A stretch of 64,000 nt of DNA from NCBI GenBank assembly GCA_001574975.1, contig KQ965749.1:423959-487958 (forward strand), written 5' to 3'. Shown here piece after piece: positions 23,582-33,674 of the stretch. How positions within the stretch are numbered: position 1 is the stretch's first letter; the number at the start of each line of letters is the position of its first letter. The notes beneath the pieces were generated by a model that worked only from the letters and a program-made list of their open reading frames with translations, did no database searches and was not told where the DNA came from. This stretch comes from Gonapodya prolifera JEL478. Its lineage: Eukaryota > Monoblepharomycota > Monoblepharidomycetes > Monoblepharidales > Gonapodyaceae. The translations under genes were made by a program, and so were the position numbers.

Positions 23582-24406
23582 TTAACGTTGTACAAGGTTG
23601 CTGGCAGTGGACCGGGCACTTCGCCTCCTTTTTCTCTCCACAAGTTCTTCCACAAACATTGATAGGAACATCCTCGCTAAAAGCACCGCACGTGACGCGC
23701 AACGCTCCACGCACCGTATGGTCGTCGCGGGGATGAAGAGCAGCCACCTCTTTTGGGGGCATCTTTCTTTGGGTGCCTCGAGCGGAGCGATATCATTCTC
23801 GATGACGCTGGGGGCAATGGAAAGACGCACATGCTCTATCTTTGGCACTTCCTCGGCATCTTGCGGAGAGTTTCCTTGACGGATGATGGGTGATGGGTTG
23901 CGAGCCATCGTCCATCCTTGCCTGATCAGAAGAGCACCCTGTAAACAACATCCCATCAACGATGGGAACTGATTTACAGCGCGTTTTTCTGCTTAGTTGT
24001 GAGATGCCGTCATCTCATCTACTCCATCGTTCCTCTTCTTCTTCTTGGGGTCCAGAACCAAGTCGTTTTACCGCACCCTCTTTCCCTCACACGAGCCAGA
24101 ATTTTTGCACCACGCTCGAAGTGATTCTCTCTTTTGGGTTGCAAGAGATACACGCCGAGTCCTTTCAACCGACCTTTTTCTTTGTGGGGTATGGTTTAGA
24201 AGAAAGCGTGACATTCCCAGTGAATCCTTTTTGAATGTGAGATAATATGAATTTTTATTTGCGTATGGAATACATTTTTGAAGAGACTTTGTGGATATGG
24301 TTGCGCCTTGCGAAACATGGCGAAGTGGACGTCACCTATCGATCATCGATCACAAAATAGTCCCCCAAACACTTGACAAGTCTCCCCTCTCTGAATCTCA
24401 ATCTCA
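23582..24406. other. Intergenic region, no gene seen
   Basis: Contains a 125-codon minus-strand frame (23959-23582) without recognisable motifs. The last few hundred bases probably hold the promoter of the ODAD4 gene at 24407. Confidence 0.5.
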
Positions 24407-25393
24407 ATGGCTGAACCCAAATCCCCTCCCGAGCCCGTTCGATCCCCCGTTGGTGGCGGCATGGTCGATCCCGCCTTGCAAGCATTCCACACCGCATTCG
24501 CCGAAGCCGAGCTGCACTTCCGCCACGGCGACGCCACAACAGCCCTCTCGAAATACAACGCCGCTCTCGAGGCTCGTCCCGGAGACCGAGCCGTCCTCCT
24601 CGCTCGATCACGATGTCTCCTCTCGCTCGGTCTGGCGAAACAAGCGCTGCAAGACGCTGACGCTCTCCTGGCGTTGGAAAAAGAAAACGCTCGTGCGATT
24701 TTGTTGAGGGCCGAGGCGCTCTTTGCGTCGGGCAATTTCGAGAACGCCTTGGTGTGGTTCCACCGCGGGGCAAGGTTGAAACCGGAGATTGACGAGTTTC
24801 GACTCGGGATTCAAAAGGCGCAGGAATCGATCCTGAGCGGTATTGGAATTGATCCAGAACCTACTCGCAAAGTAGAGACGGTGTCGGCCTCCACCCTCCC
24901 ATCACCAACTCCTGCAGTCGTTGCGACACAAGGACATCAGCGACGAAATACCGTCGCAGAGGGCGCGCATAAACTGGCGGCGTTCAAAGCACTGAAAGCA
25001 GCAAATGGATCTGAAGTGGACGCTCGCAAGACAAAGCCTGCGCCGGGGCGGATCAGCGCCAAGTCACCCAGCCCTGGCTCCAAACCTGGCAAAACCGTCA
25101 CCATCTCACCCTTACAAGTGTCGGCCGTCGACTCTCACGAAACCATCCACCGCGATCACATATACCTTGGCCCGCTCTCGGTCGACAAGGCGTTCCTACA
25201 CGAACTCATGAACGATCCCACCTTTGCCTCGAATCCGAATGAAGAGGTGACGGAACTTGCGCAGAATGGAGTCAAGTACTTGGAAGAGCGGTGTGAGTTT
25301 TGGAGGAGACGGTTGGGAAGTAGCGCCGAGTCGCATCGGACGAGAATTGAGGTCAAGGGGTTGAAGAGGGGCATGGCGCGAGTAAATGGGTGA
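24407..25393 (+). CDS. ODAD4: Outer dynein arm docking complex subunit 4 (TTC25-like)
   Basis: A single-exon gene of 328 codons. Three tetratricopeptide repeats span residues 20-135 (AELHFRHGDATTALSKYNAA; RAVLLARSRCLLSLGLAKQA; AILLRAEALFASGNFENALV), closing with the family signature HRGARLKPEIDEFRLGIQKA. A Pro/Lys-rich linker follows. The C-terminal block (VDKAFLHELMNDPTF, GVKYLEERCEFWRRR) matches the TTC25 element that contains NYLDTR-EFWRQQ in animals. The protein helps dock outer dynein arms on axonemal doublet microtubules. It is shorter than animal TTC25 but has both diagnostic parts. The protein has no role outside motile cilia that I know of, so it marks a flagellate organism. The start ATG is the first in frame after an AT-rich leader. 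Confidence 0.85.
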   Translation: MAEPKSPPEPVRSPVGGGMVDPALQAFHTAFAEAELHFRHGDATTALSKYNAALEARPGDRAVLLARSRCLLSLGLAKQALQDADALLALEKENARAILLRAEALFASGNFENALVWFHRGARLKPEIDEFRLGIQKAQESILSGIGIDPEPTRKVETVSASTLPSPTPAVVATQGHQRRNTVAEGAHKLAAFKALKAANGSEVDARKTKPAPGRISAKSPSPGSKPGKTVTISPLQVSAVDSHETIHRDHIYLGPLSVDKAFLHELMNDPTFASNPNEEVTELAQNGVKYLEERCEFWRRRLGSSAESHRTRIEVKGLKRGMARVNG

Positions 25394-25452
25394 TCAAGAT
25401 CGGACATCTTCGAACAGTCAACCGGTCCGAACGCTGTTGTTGGTGGTGTACG

Positions 25453-27295
25453 TCAATATATTCCAATCATGATGACACCCCCACGCCCGTCAGTCCCTTT
25501 CGCTTCCCGCCACTGCAAACCCCGTTCGTCCAACATGCCTGCTACAGCAACGAACATCTTGTTCCGTTCGCTCGAGCCCGGAACAGAAGGACCTTTAGCG
25601 CCATCATATCGCAGCGAGTGATGTCCCGTTCCCGTCACAACGGCAAGATGGCCCGTGAATCCACCCATTCTTAGAGATTCGATCATCGAAGATGTCTTGT
25701 CAGTGGCTTCGTGTGTAAGAAGGCCGTGCAGGTCGATCACACGCATAGAAGACCCGGGAGTGTTCAGGCTTGTGAGTTTCGCGTTCCGAGCAGTGAAGAT
25801 CACGTCGGCCGCACGAGCGTGGGCCCGTCGTGACAGGTCTTGGTGATTATGACCGAGACGGGCCATTTCCTATTTGAGCAGTTGCAAATAAAGAATCAAG
25901 GTTGAATAAACAACAATAACCAGCAAGAGAACTCTTGACCCACCTTCGCTCCCCCACCATCCCCTCTTCTGACCATCTCAGCAGCCAGTTGGAAGTACCT
26001 ATTCCTCGCCACGGCGTGTTCCTCCGCCTCTCGTCGCTCCTTGAGGAACTCGTTTGAAGCCGCGACGCCTGTTTCGACCCACGGTAGGGAAACTCGCGAT
26101 GGAAGATCTGACTTGACACGGCTGCGACCGGCGCCTCCAAGGGGTGGTGTCGGTGTGGCGCGAGATGATGGGGGCTTTGGTGGGGTTTTCCGCAGGGCGG
26201 AGGCGAAGGATGGTGGTGAGGTTGCGTTGGAGGAGGAGACTGTCGTTGCTCTTTTGGAAGACGTCGGTTTCACCCCTTGCTTCGACGATTTCACGGCAGC
26301 AAGAGAAGGAAAGTCTTCGCGCTTGACTGCAGAAGGTGGGTCCCGCGGCTGCACTTGTACTGCTAAAATCCGAGGCTCAGAAGGTACCGGACTATGCTTT
26401 GGTGTAGCGAGTGACGGAAAATCCGACGGCCTGAGAGATTCCACCGAAACAGTTGATCCATGTCTGTTAGGAGTGGAAGATATTTCCCGCGAAAGTGTAG
26501 ACGGAGTGGCAGGGATTGCGTGGAGAAATTCGCAAGGATCCTTGAGGCTGTCGTTAAAAGATTTGTGTTGGCGATCTTCGGTCTTAGGAGAAGAGGCTCA
26601 GGTACTTGCCATTTATTGTCAAGCCAGTACCTATGGCAGACACGTCACCTGATAGCACACAATCACGAAAACATTTGAAGCCGGGCAACAACTCACTTGC
26701 ACATCATGGACCCCAAATCATGCGAGAATTCACAATCCTTCCTCGCGCACCACCCCTGCATGTGAAACCTGCACGGGCCCTTTCTCCTCGCCCGCTGTCT
26801 TTGGTCGTCCGTCTTTTCCCATCCCGGTCCCTCTTTCAAAACCGCCCGGTCGAGCAGCTCGTCCATCGTCACGCCCCAATCGCCATCGTTCTTCTTCAAC
26901 GCCGCGACGATGGTAGCTGGAGGAATTAGGGGGAATATAGACAGCAGCTCTTTCTCGATCGTCGGCGGGTCGTTGCTGAAACTGTCCTCTCCGTCCAGGT
27001 CGAGGAAGGAGAAGGTGTCGACTGGGAGCCCGTCCAGAATCAGTTCAGACAAGTCCTCGTCCTCGTTGTCCTCGAGAGCGGTCTCATGTTCCTGTTCTTG
27101 TTCCTCCCCGTCGTCGATCCTGGACTGGAAAGGAGCAGGGGAATCTAAGTGCTGTGGGTCCACGAAATCTGAGGGAAAAGGGACATCTGGCAGGAACTGG
27201 AAGTCGATAGACGACGCCGCATGTGGCTGAGTGCTGTCGATCGCGAACGATTGACCGCCAGGCACAAATTCTGTTGCGTCGAGGTTGAACGACAT
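25453..27295 (-). CDS. PAM2-CUE-CCCH-SMR protein (RNA surveillance type)
   Basis: Exons 27295-26697, 26630-26606 (25 nt), 26540-25944 and 25869-25453 give 545 residues. Domains in order: a PAM2-like motif at the N-terminus (LDATEFVPGG, for poly(A)-binding protein); a CUE ubiquitin-binding domain (IEKELLSIFPLIPPATIVAA); a CCCH finger (CRFHMQGWCARKDCEFSH); and a partial second finger (CKYWLDNKW then DPCEFLH). A disordered stretch with repeated DFPSLA motifs follows. The C-terminal SMR domain (MRVIDLHGLLTHEA, VVTGTGHHS) is preceded by its usual helical lead-in (EEHAVARNRYFQLAAE). CUE-SMR proteins such as yeast Cue2 and N4BP2/NONU-1 cut mRNA on collided ribosomes. By inference this one acts in the cytoplasm in no-go decay. 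The second finger seems to lack one cysteine. The SDR gene's stop lies 100 bp upstream on the same strand. Confidence 0.85.
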
Positions 27296-27394
27296 TTTAT
27301 GCCGAAATTCAACCGGTCGGAAATTCAACCGTCCCGCCTCATATTCATACAACAGAAATCAAATCAAAACTAAGAATTTCTTCGCCACACAATC

Positions 27395-28536
27395 TCAAAA
27401 CTTTTCCGTAAATGGCCGCAAATCCACCTCATACGTCCACGCCGACGCATGCTGCTTGTGGAGGTGCCAGTACGTGTCCGCAATCGCGTCAGGGTCGAGG
27501 TTCTTGGTCGCGTCCGTGGAGCCTTCAGGGCCGATTCCGCCGTCGATTATCTGTGACAGAGAGGGCGGAAGTGAGCGACTCCTGCAATGTCACCCCTTGA
27601 GAGTACGAAGCAGAATACCCACCACGTCCGCAACGTGAATCCCCTGCGGTCCAAACTCCCTCGCCAGCGACTGCGCAAGCGCCCGTTTGCCAAAGTTGCC
27701 GCTTGCGAACGAGGAAAACCGTGCGCTGCCGCGAAGCATCGCCGTCGCGCCCGTGATGAGGTAGGTTCCCCGGTGGTGGGGCGCTTCGGGGAGTGGTTGC
27801 TGCGAGAGGAATACGGGGAATACCTGGAGTGGGGTGGTGGTGGGTGGCAAGGATGAGATTGAACGACGATAATTAATGCTGAGACCAGAGTGGGGAGAAG
27901 CCGAATCGAAGCGACGTACACACCTCCTTCGCAGTCGTCCACGCCCCCTTAACATTCACATCCAAGCTCCTTTCCAGATTCTCCAACGTAATGTCCAGGA
28001 ACGGACCCGGGGGGAACCCTGCCGCCGCATTGTACACCACGACTTCGAGTCGCTGGCCCGCGAAGTCGGACAGGAACTGCTTGATGGATGCGGAGAGCGA
28101 GGAGGGAGAGGAGGCGTCGGCGGAGTAGACTTGGATCTTGTGGGGCGGTACGGTGACACAAGGGGGGTGATTCGTGTAAAAGGATGTTGGAAGAGCAACT
28201 CATCACTTCTCGGCACGGGAACTATATGCGCTCCGCGCTGTATCTATCATTCGCGCTTCGCGCACGGATGACTCGCTTCCGGCGGACTACTCGGTCAGCG
28301 CCATGGGCGCTTCGACCTCGGTCTCGCTGCGCTAGTGCTCGCGTCTCGCAACTACGGCCTCCGTTGCTCGAACTCACCGACCCGGCGACCTTCTCACTCT
28401 CAACCTCCCCCTTCAACTTCTTCGCGAACTCGATCGTGCGCGAAAACACCCCCGTCGTCAACCCTTCCCGCGCGAATCGCCGCGCGACGGCCGAGCCGAG
28501 TTTCGGCCCGACTCCGATGACGATGGCGAGGGGCAT
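27395..28536 (-). CDS. Short-chain dehydrogenase/reductase
   Basis: Exons 28536-28378, 28136-27924, 27823-27623 and 27550-27395 give 242 residues. The N-terminal Rossmann strand is IVIGVGPKLGSAVARRFARE, a variant of the glycine motif. The family strand is EVVVYNAAAGFP (VNNA position changed to YNAA), with LDVNVKGAWTTAKE after it. The C-terminus is IIDGGIGPEGSTD followed by HASAWTYEVDLRPFTEKF, the ending seen in a widespread group of about 240-residue SDRs. The usual YxxxK pair is not obvious; GNFGKRALAQSLAREFGPQG holds the expected lysine with Phe/Asn in place of the Tyr, so activity is uncertain. Intron 1 is long (about 241 nt) and holds the repeat at 28222-28377. Confidence 0.82.
28222..28377 (-). 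repeat. Intron-borne GC-rich repeat, copy 2
   Basis: Begins at the donor GTGAGTTCGAGCA of intron 1 of the SDR gene. It carries, in the same order and sense as 18746-18925, the blocks TTCGAGCA, GCGCTGACCGAG, GTCCGCCGGA, CGAGTC, GCGAATGA and CGGAGCGCATATA. Confidence 0.6.
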
Positions 28537-30531
28537 TTGAGTGTGGTGGTGGGGTGGGTGATGTGAATGGGGTGAGATGGAAGATTGATTTGAGGGCGAT
28601 TATAGTTTATTGCGTGATGTGATTACGAAGGTTTGTTTGGAAACACACTGCAACAGGAAGAATGGGATTCTCTGCCTTCCTTTGGTCTCTGATTATGCAA
28701 ATACAACAAATAGATCTTAGGTAGTCTAAGTCAACTCTAAATCAATTCGGAATGGTTTATTGTCCGTCCGTGGATAGAAACTTGACGAAACTCGGTTTGA
28801 TTGGCGAACCCACCCGAAAGAGACGGCGAGCGCAAGTAAAAAGATGTCACATGTTGCTCGCCCTTGGCTTTCTTCCTTGACCTTCCCAAACATCAGGGCT
28901 CACGGCTCAATTGTCACTTGTCCACCAATTTTACCGCCCAGGGATAATGCTTCCCCGCAATGTCAGCAACCAGCTCTGTTCAAATCTTCTCGCTCAAGCC
29001 GGCATAAGAAAGAAGCATTGGGTAAGGGGCCCGCTGGTACATAATTTCATTATTGGCCGGTGGACTCAAAGTGCAAGCAGCTCCGCTAGCTGAGCACTGG
29101 ACTGACCCTACGGCCCCCTTCCGAGCACCATTTTCCTTGTGCATAGACTCTCACCCAGCTGGGTCAGGAGAATGATTTTTGAGGGCTGCGGGTGGCTTGC
29201 GCAGGGCTCGATCGAATGACATGGCAGACCATGTGCATATCAGAAAACAAACAGGACAGCGTTCAGCACTTGAGGGAGGTGACTTTTCGCTTGAATGCGA
29301 ATGCGAAGTAAAGGAAAGGTGGTTTGCTTTGCGAACAAGCCAATCGACCTTGTTTTCTCAGCTGCATTTGTCTTCCTTGATCGCATTTTTATCCAACTCT
29401 CGGCGGAATTAGCGACAGCCGGCCAAGCACAGACACTCTAGGCAAGCGCCGTCCTTTTGCCCAAGGAAATCTCCATTCCACCTGCGTTACGCTGCTCAAC
29501 CCTGAGATTCGCCCTAAGCCGACCGAACTCAGGCGGCCAAGGTCCGTGGACTGTCCGCGGACCGTCCACTTCTCGGGTGGTGCACTACCGGGTGCTCAAC
29601 AGCACCATGTCCAAATTCGCAACGCAGCTAACCAGTTCGGCAAAATTTCTCCGCATCTTTGGCACTCCCTTTCTGAGGTGATTATTGAATGTTATAACGT
29701 CGGCAACCCGAAGATCCTCGCCAAGTTCGTCAAGAGGCTGGTTGACTCCAAACCAGATCCCGACAAATCAGCGGAAGGGAACACAGGGACTTCAGTGAAA
29801 GAAAATTGTCATTTAGAGAAATTTTCAGTTGACTGTGCGTAGTTGTTCACGATTTTCTGGCGCAAAGTCCTTTCTTTTTGTAAATTTTTTTTTTTTTTTT
29901 TTTGACATGTTCATTGTTTCAGGCCCAACATATTCGAATCAATATCATGCTTTGAGCATCTTGAGAGCCTGTTCCTCTACCACTGGTACAGACTCCATTA
30001 TGGTAAGTTCAATCCTTTTTTGAAACAACGGCACCGGAAGCTCTACAACTCTATACATGCCCTTGTTCGGCAATTACCTTCCCTGCGTCGCTTTGGAAGT
30101 ATGCTTTACTACTCGAGCACCCAATGTTCACTCACAGTATTGCCTCTCGCGTGCACTGCGTCAATGATGCTTGAAAATGTGCAGACTTTGGATGAAGTCT
30201 GACAGTTCTCCCGTCAATCAGTTAAGGGAGCCTCATAGACTTTGATTTTCGACAGCTAAAAACTTCACAGAATGTCGCCTGCTTTCCCGCTTCTGGGCCC
30301 ACTTGCTCCACTTCCTCCCGTGCAAAGACAATAAACCCTGACGGTCCCCCACCAGACGAATTTCATCCACGCGGCTTTGACCAGCACGCACCAACTAGGC
30401 TGCGTTTACATTGTTTTCATTTGCCTCGATAAAGTATAAGAAGAAAAATGAAGGGATGATCTTCCCTGCCTTGGCACCCACCGCGGCAACTGTCCCCAAG
30501 TGGCGCTCGTTGGTTGCCTTTTCTCCTGCCA
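28537..30531. other. Intergenic region, no gene called
   Basis: About 2 kb with short open frames (for example 29546-29842 on the plus strand, 98 codons) lacking known motifs. It contains a run of 19 T at 29885-29903. The last 100-200 bases likely serve as promoter for the gene at 30532. Confidence 0.5.
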
Positions 30532-31874
30532 ATGACCACGCCATCGCAGAGCATCCGCCCGTGGGGAGCTCAAGTCCACGAATCTGAGGAAAACTCTCGC
30601 CGAGTCCCCCAAACTCCAAACGACAGCTTCGCAGTCCCCGAAGTTCCACCCACACCAACCACGCGCACCCACGACCCAGAGAACACTTTCCTCGCATCGC
30701 TCAATGTCGGACGCTCCACATACGCCACGCTGAACGATGCCGATGCCTCCTCGGGCAGAAACTGGAGCGAGGTGCTGCAGGGGCCTTCTTCTGCGGATGG
30801 GGGCCTGTCTCGAATGAGGGCGTCTTCCAGCCACGAACAACGGTCCAAACGCAGACGGCGCATGCTCATGCTCGGCGCCGCGGTGGCGGTCGTCCTGGTC
30901 GTCGGACTCGCCACGGGAATATCGATTCCGCTCGTGTCCAAGCGAAACGCGGACGCGGCAGCTGCCAATGTCGAGAACGGGATGATGGAGGTCGCGCGCC
31001 AAGCTGCGTTTAACGAGTTGGCTCCTAAGAAGAGTCCCACTGCTGCCGCAGTTGGTGCCCAGGATGCCCAGATTACAGTTGCTGCACCCCCACCGCCTCC
31101 ATCGACGACGACAACGACCCAGACGACCACGACCACCATGAGGACGACCACGACAACAACTCCACCTCCACCTCCACGTACGTTGCTTTTTCGGTCTTGC
31201 TTTCTGTTTTCGATGGAGTGGAATGAACCAACTTGCGTTTCCCCTCAGCGCCTCCCCCTCCCCCTCCACCACCCCCACCCCCACGTGAGCCCCATCGTCT
31301 TTCTCTTTCCTTCTTTCGACCCACTAAAGTGCTCGTGCTTGTGCTCGTGGTCCCCTCACAGCGCCGCCGCCGCCGCCGCCACCGCCGCCTCCCGCGTACA
31401 ACGGCCGCTTGACCTTCTACTACCCAAACGTAAGCATCTTTTCACCCGAGGCCCGTTTTCGAGGGTTTTAATCTCACAACTCCTTGTTTTCAGGGCGGCG
31501 AGGGCTTCTGCTGGACTCTCGGAGGCATTTCCAACCAGGACCGCGTAATCGCTCTGGTATGTTGCGTCCCACATTCAACTCTGGGCTCTGGCCCCCACTG
31601 CCATCGCCCTCGCCCTCACACAATGCAACCCCTTCCCGTCCCTCCCCTTCAGACCTACACCATGATGTCACAAGACTGGTGCGGCGTGCAAGTATGCATC
31701 TCCTACGCCCCGACGGGCATGTCCACGACTGCCATCATCAAGGATGAGTGTCCCGACGCGATTTGCTCGTGGGGTCATATGGATACCACCCCGGCCGTGT
31801 GGGACGCTCTGGGGATTCCGTTGAGCGTGGGGCTTGTGACGTCGGGTGTGTCGGTGGGTTATTGCAACTACTGA
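30532..31874 (+). CDS. Type II membrane protein with proline stalk and DPBB domain
   Basis: Exons 30532-31177, 31249-31284, 31362-31429, 31494-31556 and 31653-31874 give 344 residues. A cytosolic tail of about 115 residues with a basic stop (KRRRR) precedes one membrane helix (MLMLGAAVAVVLVVGLATGI). A Thr-rich then long Pro stalk follows. The C-terminal domain of about 105 residues (GRLTFYYPNGGEGFCWTLGG, DWCGVQVCISY, IKDECPDAICSWGHMD, GVSVGYCNY) has the cysteine and DxCP pattern of expansin/barwin/RlpA-like double-psi beta-barrels. Such domains bind or loosen polysaccharide. Orientation and a cell-wall role are inferred. The ATG at 30532 is preferred because no upstream in-frame ATG exists. 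Exon 2 (36 nt, proline only) and exon 3 start in the same phase. Confidence 0.82.
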
Positions 31875-32904
31875 TTGGCGAGACGTGAATGCTCACGCAC
31901 GTGTCGATTGTTTTTCTAGTGGTGGCGATGCTGAGTTTGATATCACAGCACTGGTAATGCCGACTCATTGGGGCATAATTTATACCGCTGCCTCGTTTTT
32001 TTATTTCGCTCAATCAATCATGTCGCGCTGGCGTGACTGGAATGTTTCTTCTGCGCTCATGTCTTTTATCCGAAAATACATTATAACGCAAGCTGTGAGA
32101 TTTCTTCCTAGAACCTCCGAGGTCTGTAGGAGGACCGTGATGTCGGCGATGTCACGGAATGAAGGGCCGTGTTGGACGGCGGGCGAGAATGTGTCTTCGG
32201 TTTTGTAGGTTTTGGAGACGACCTGCAATGGGGTCGAGGATTTAAATGGGTTGATCGCAACTGAAGGTTCCGGATGAAGGACATGTACGCACTCGCCACC
32301 CTTAATTCGTCTTGAGCAGGATCAAGTAGTCGGCCTAGTAGTAGCGCTCGTGTTGACAGCGACTTCAGTTGACCGGGGCGTCCAGACATAGAATCGATGG
32401 TCTAATGTTCATTAATGAACTCTGTCTCCAAATTCAAGACTCACACAGTGACAAGAGCTGCTTCAGGTCCACGGACGTCGATATTGAGAACACGGCCGAG
32501 GATTTTAGGAGGGCACCTGAGTGAATCAGAAGGAACCTGACGAGGTCGATCTGAATGATTCAGAACAAATCAGACCAGGAAAATCTGACCGTTTCTGACT
32601 GTTCCCGAGATTCTGTGTGAGGGAGATTAAGGCCTGTGGTTCCGGTGGGAAGTTGTGAGGTCGTAGGACAAGGAGTGCAGCTGGGCCAATTCATCCAGCT
32701 TTTTTCAGCATACCGCAATTGTCACTACAAGGGATATGAAACCGTGTGCTGATTCACGGAACGAAACACGTTTCTCCTGACAGGCCATTGCCTTTGTCCT
32801 TTCACCCGAAACAGCCCCTCGTCTTGTGAAAATACCACCATCTGCTCTCGTCTTGATGCGTGGTGCATTTGAGTCATGGTGGAGAAGTTGGCTCAAGTTG
32901 AAAT

Positions 32905-32965
32905 TTACCTTTATCTGCTCTCGCCTTGGTGCTCATTGTGTGTCAGGAGGCAGGAGTTTGAAGTT
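32905..32965. repeat. Short dispersed repeat, unit 1
   Basis: TTATCTGCTCTCGCCTTGGT and following sequence resemble 33310-33372, with a related but shorter match at about 32838. It contains a degenerate match to a tRNA B-box-like GAGTTTGAAGTTCC. Confidence 0.35.
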
Positions 32966-33309
32966 CCTAGTTTGATTTTCAAGGTTCTACTCTTGTGACT
33001 CCCTGTTCCAGCATACTAAAACACATTTTCGTAAGCTCCTGTTTCTGCTCAACTAGGCTTGCAATTTAAGAATAAAGGGAGATTGACACTTCTTCGGGGA
33101 AATTACGAGGTGAACGCAGGTGCAGTGCGACAGGTGCTGCGCGGCCCGTTCCATCTTATTATTTATTTATTTTTATTTTGCAATATGATGCTGCACCCCA
33201 CAATCGTTGCAAACAATTTGATTCCGTGAGCTGATTCGGGTACGTTTTCGAAGTCATCCCTTCATTCCTGCTTCATAACCTGAAACGTGCCACTGAACTT
33301 TAATACAAC

Positions 33310-33372
33310 ATGACTTTATCTGCGCTTGTCTTGGTGCTTTTTGTGCACGAGGAGGCGAGAGCTCGAATCCAA
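33310..33372. repeat. Short dispersed repeat, unit 2
   Basis: TTATCTGCGCTTGTCTTGGT, then GAGGAGGCGAGAGCTCGAAT, similar in order to 32905-32965. GCTCGAATCC resembles an internal RNA polymerase III B box, so a tRNA-derived SINE remnant is possible but unproven. Confidence 0.35.
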
Positions 33373-33674
33373 AGGGAAAATCCGCTTGTCCAGTTGATTT
33401 TTTCAGCGTTCGTTGTCCGGTATTATGATTGATGAGTGCTTCGGTACAGCGAGGTTTACTTTGTCTGACAGTGGACGGCAATATTTGCTCCGGACACGTC
33501 ATTCCGATTCCCCGCTCCAGCATTGTCACATTTCTATGTGGTATAATCAAGGTAACGTCTCAAACTCTCTCGTGCTTTACACGCCCTTCACATTTCTAAA
33601 CGTTTGTTTACATTGCAAATCCAATCCAACCTAATCCAAACATATCAGAGACAAAACACATCGTCACCTCGCCC

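Larger units (their letters stand above)
31875..33674. other. Intergenic region with a short internal repeat
   Basis: 1.8 kb without a secure gene. A minus-strand frame near 32.23-32.01 kb (FSPAVQHGPSFRDIADITVL) reads like coding sequence after an acceptor at about 32.22 kb, but I do not recognise it and found no clear partner exons. Confidence 0.4.

Noticed and set aside
23582-23959. A 125-codon minus-strand frame after the dehydrogenase relic
   Set aside because: No motif, no partner exons and ordinary length for a chance frame in GC-rich DNA.
30570-31284. Long minus-strand frames opposite the DPBB protein gene
   Set aside because: They read the proline/threonine repeats backwards; the plus-strand gene has matching exon phases and a recognisable domain.
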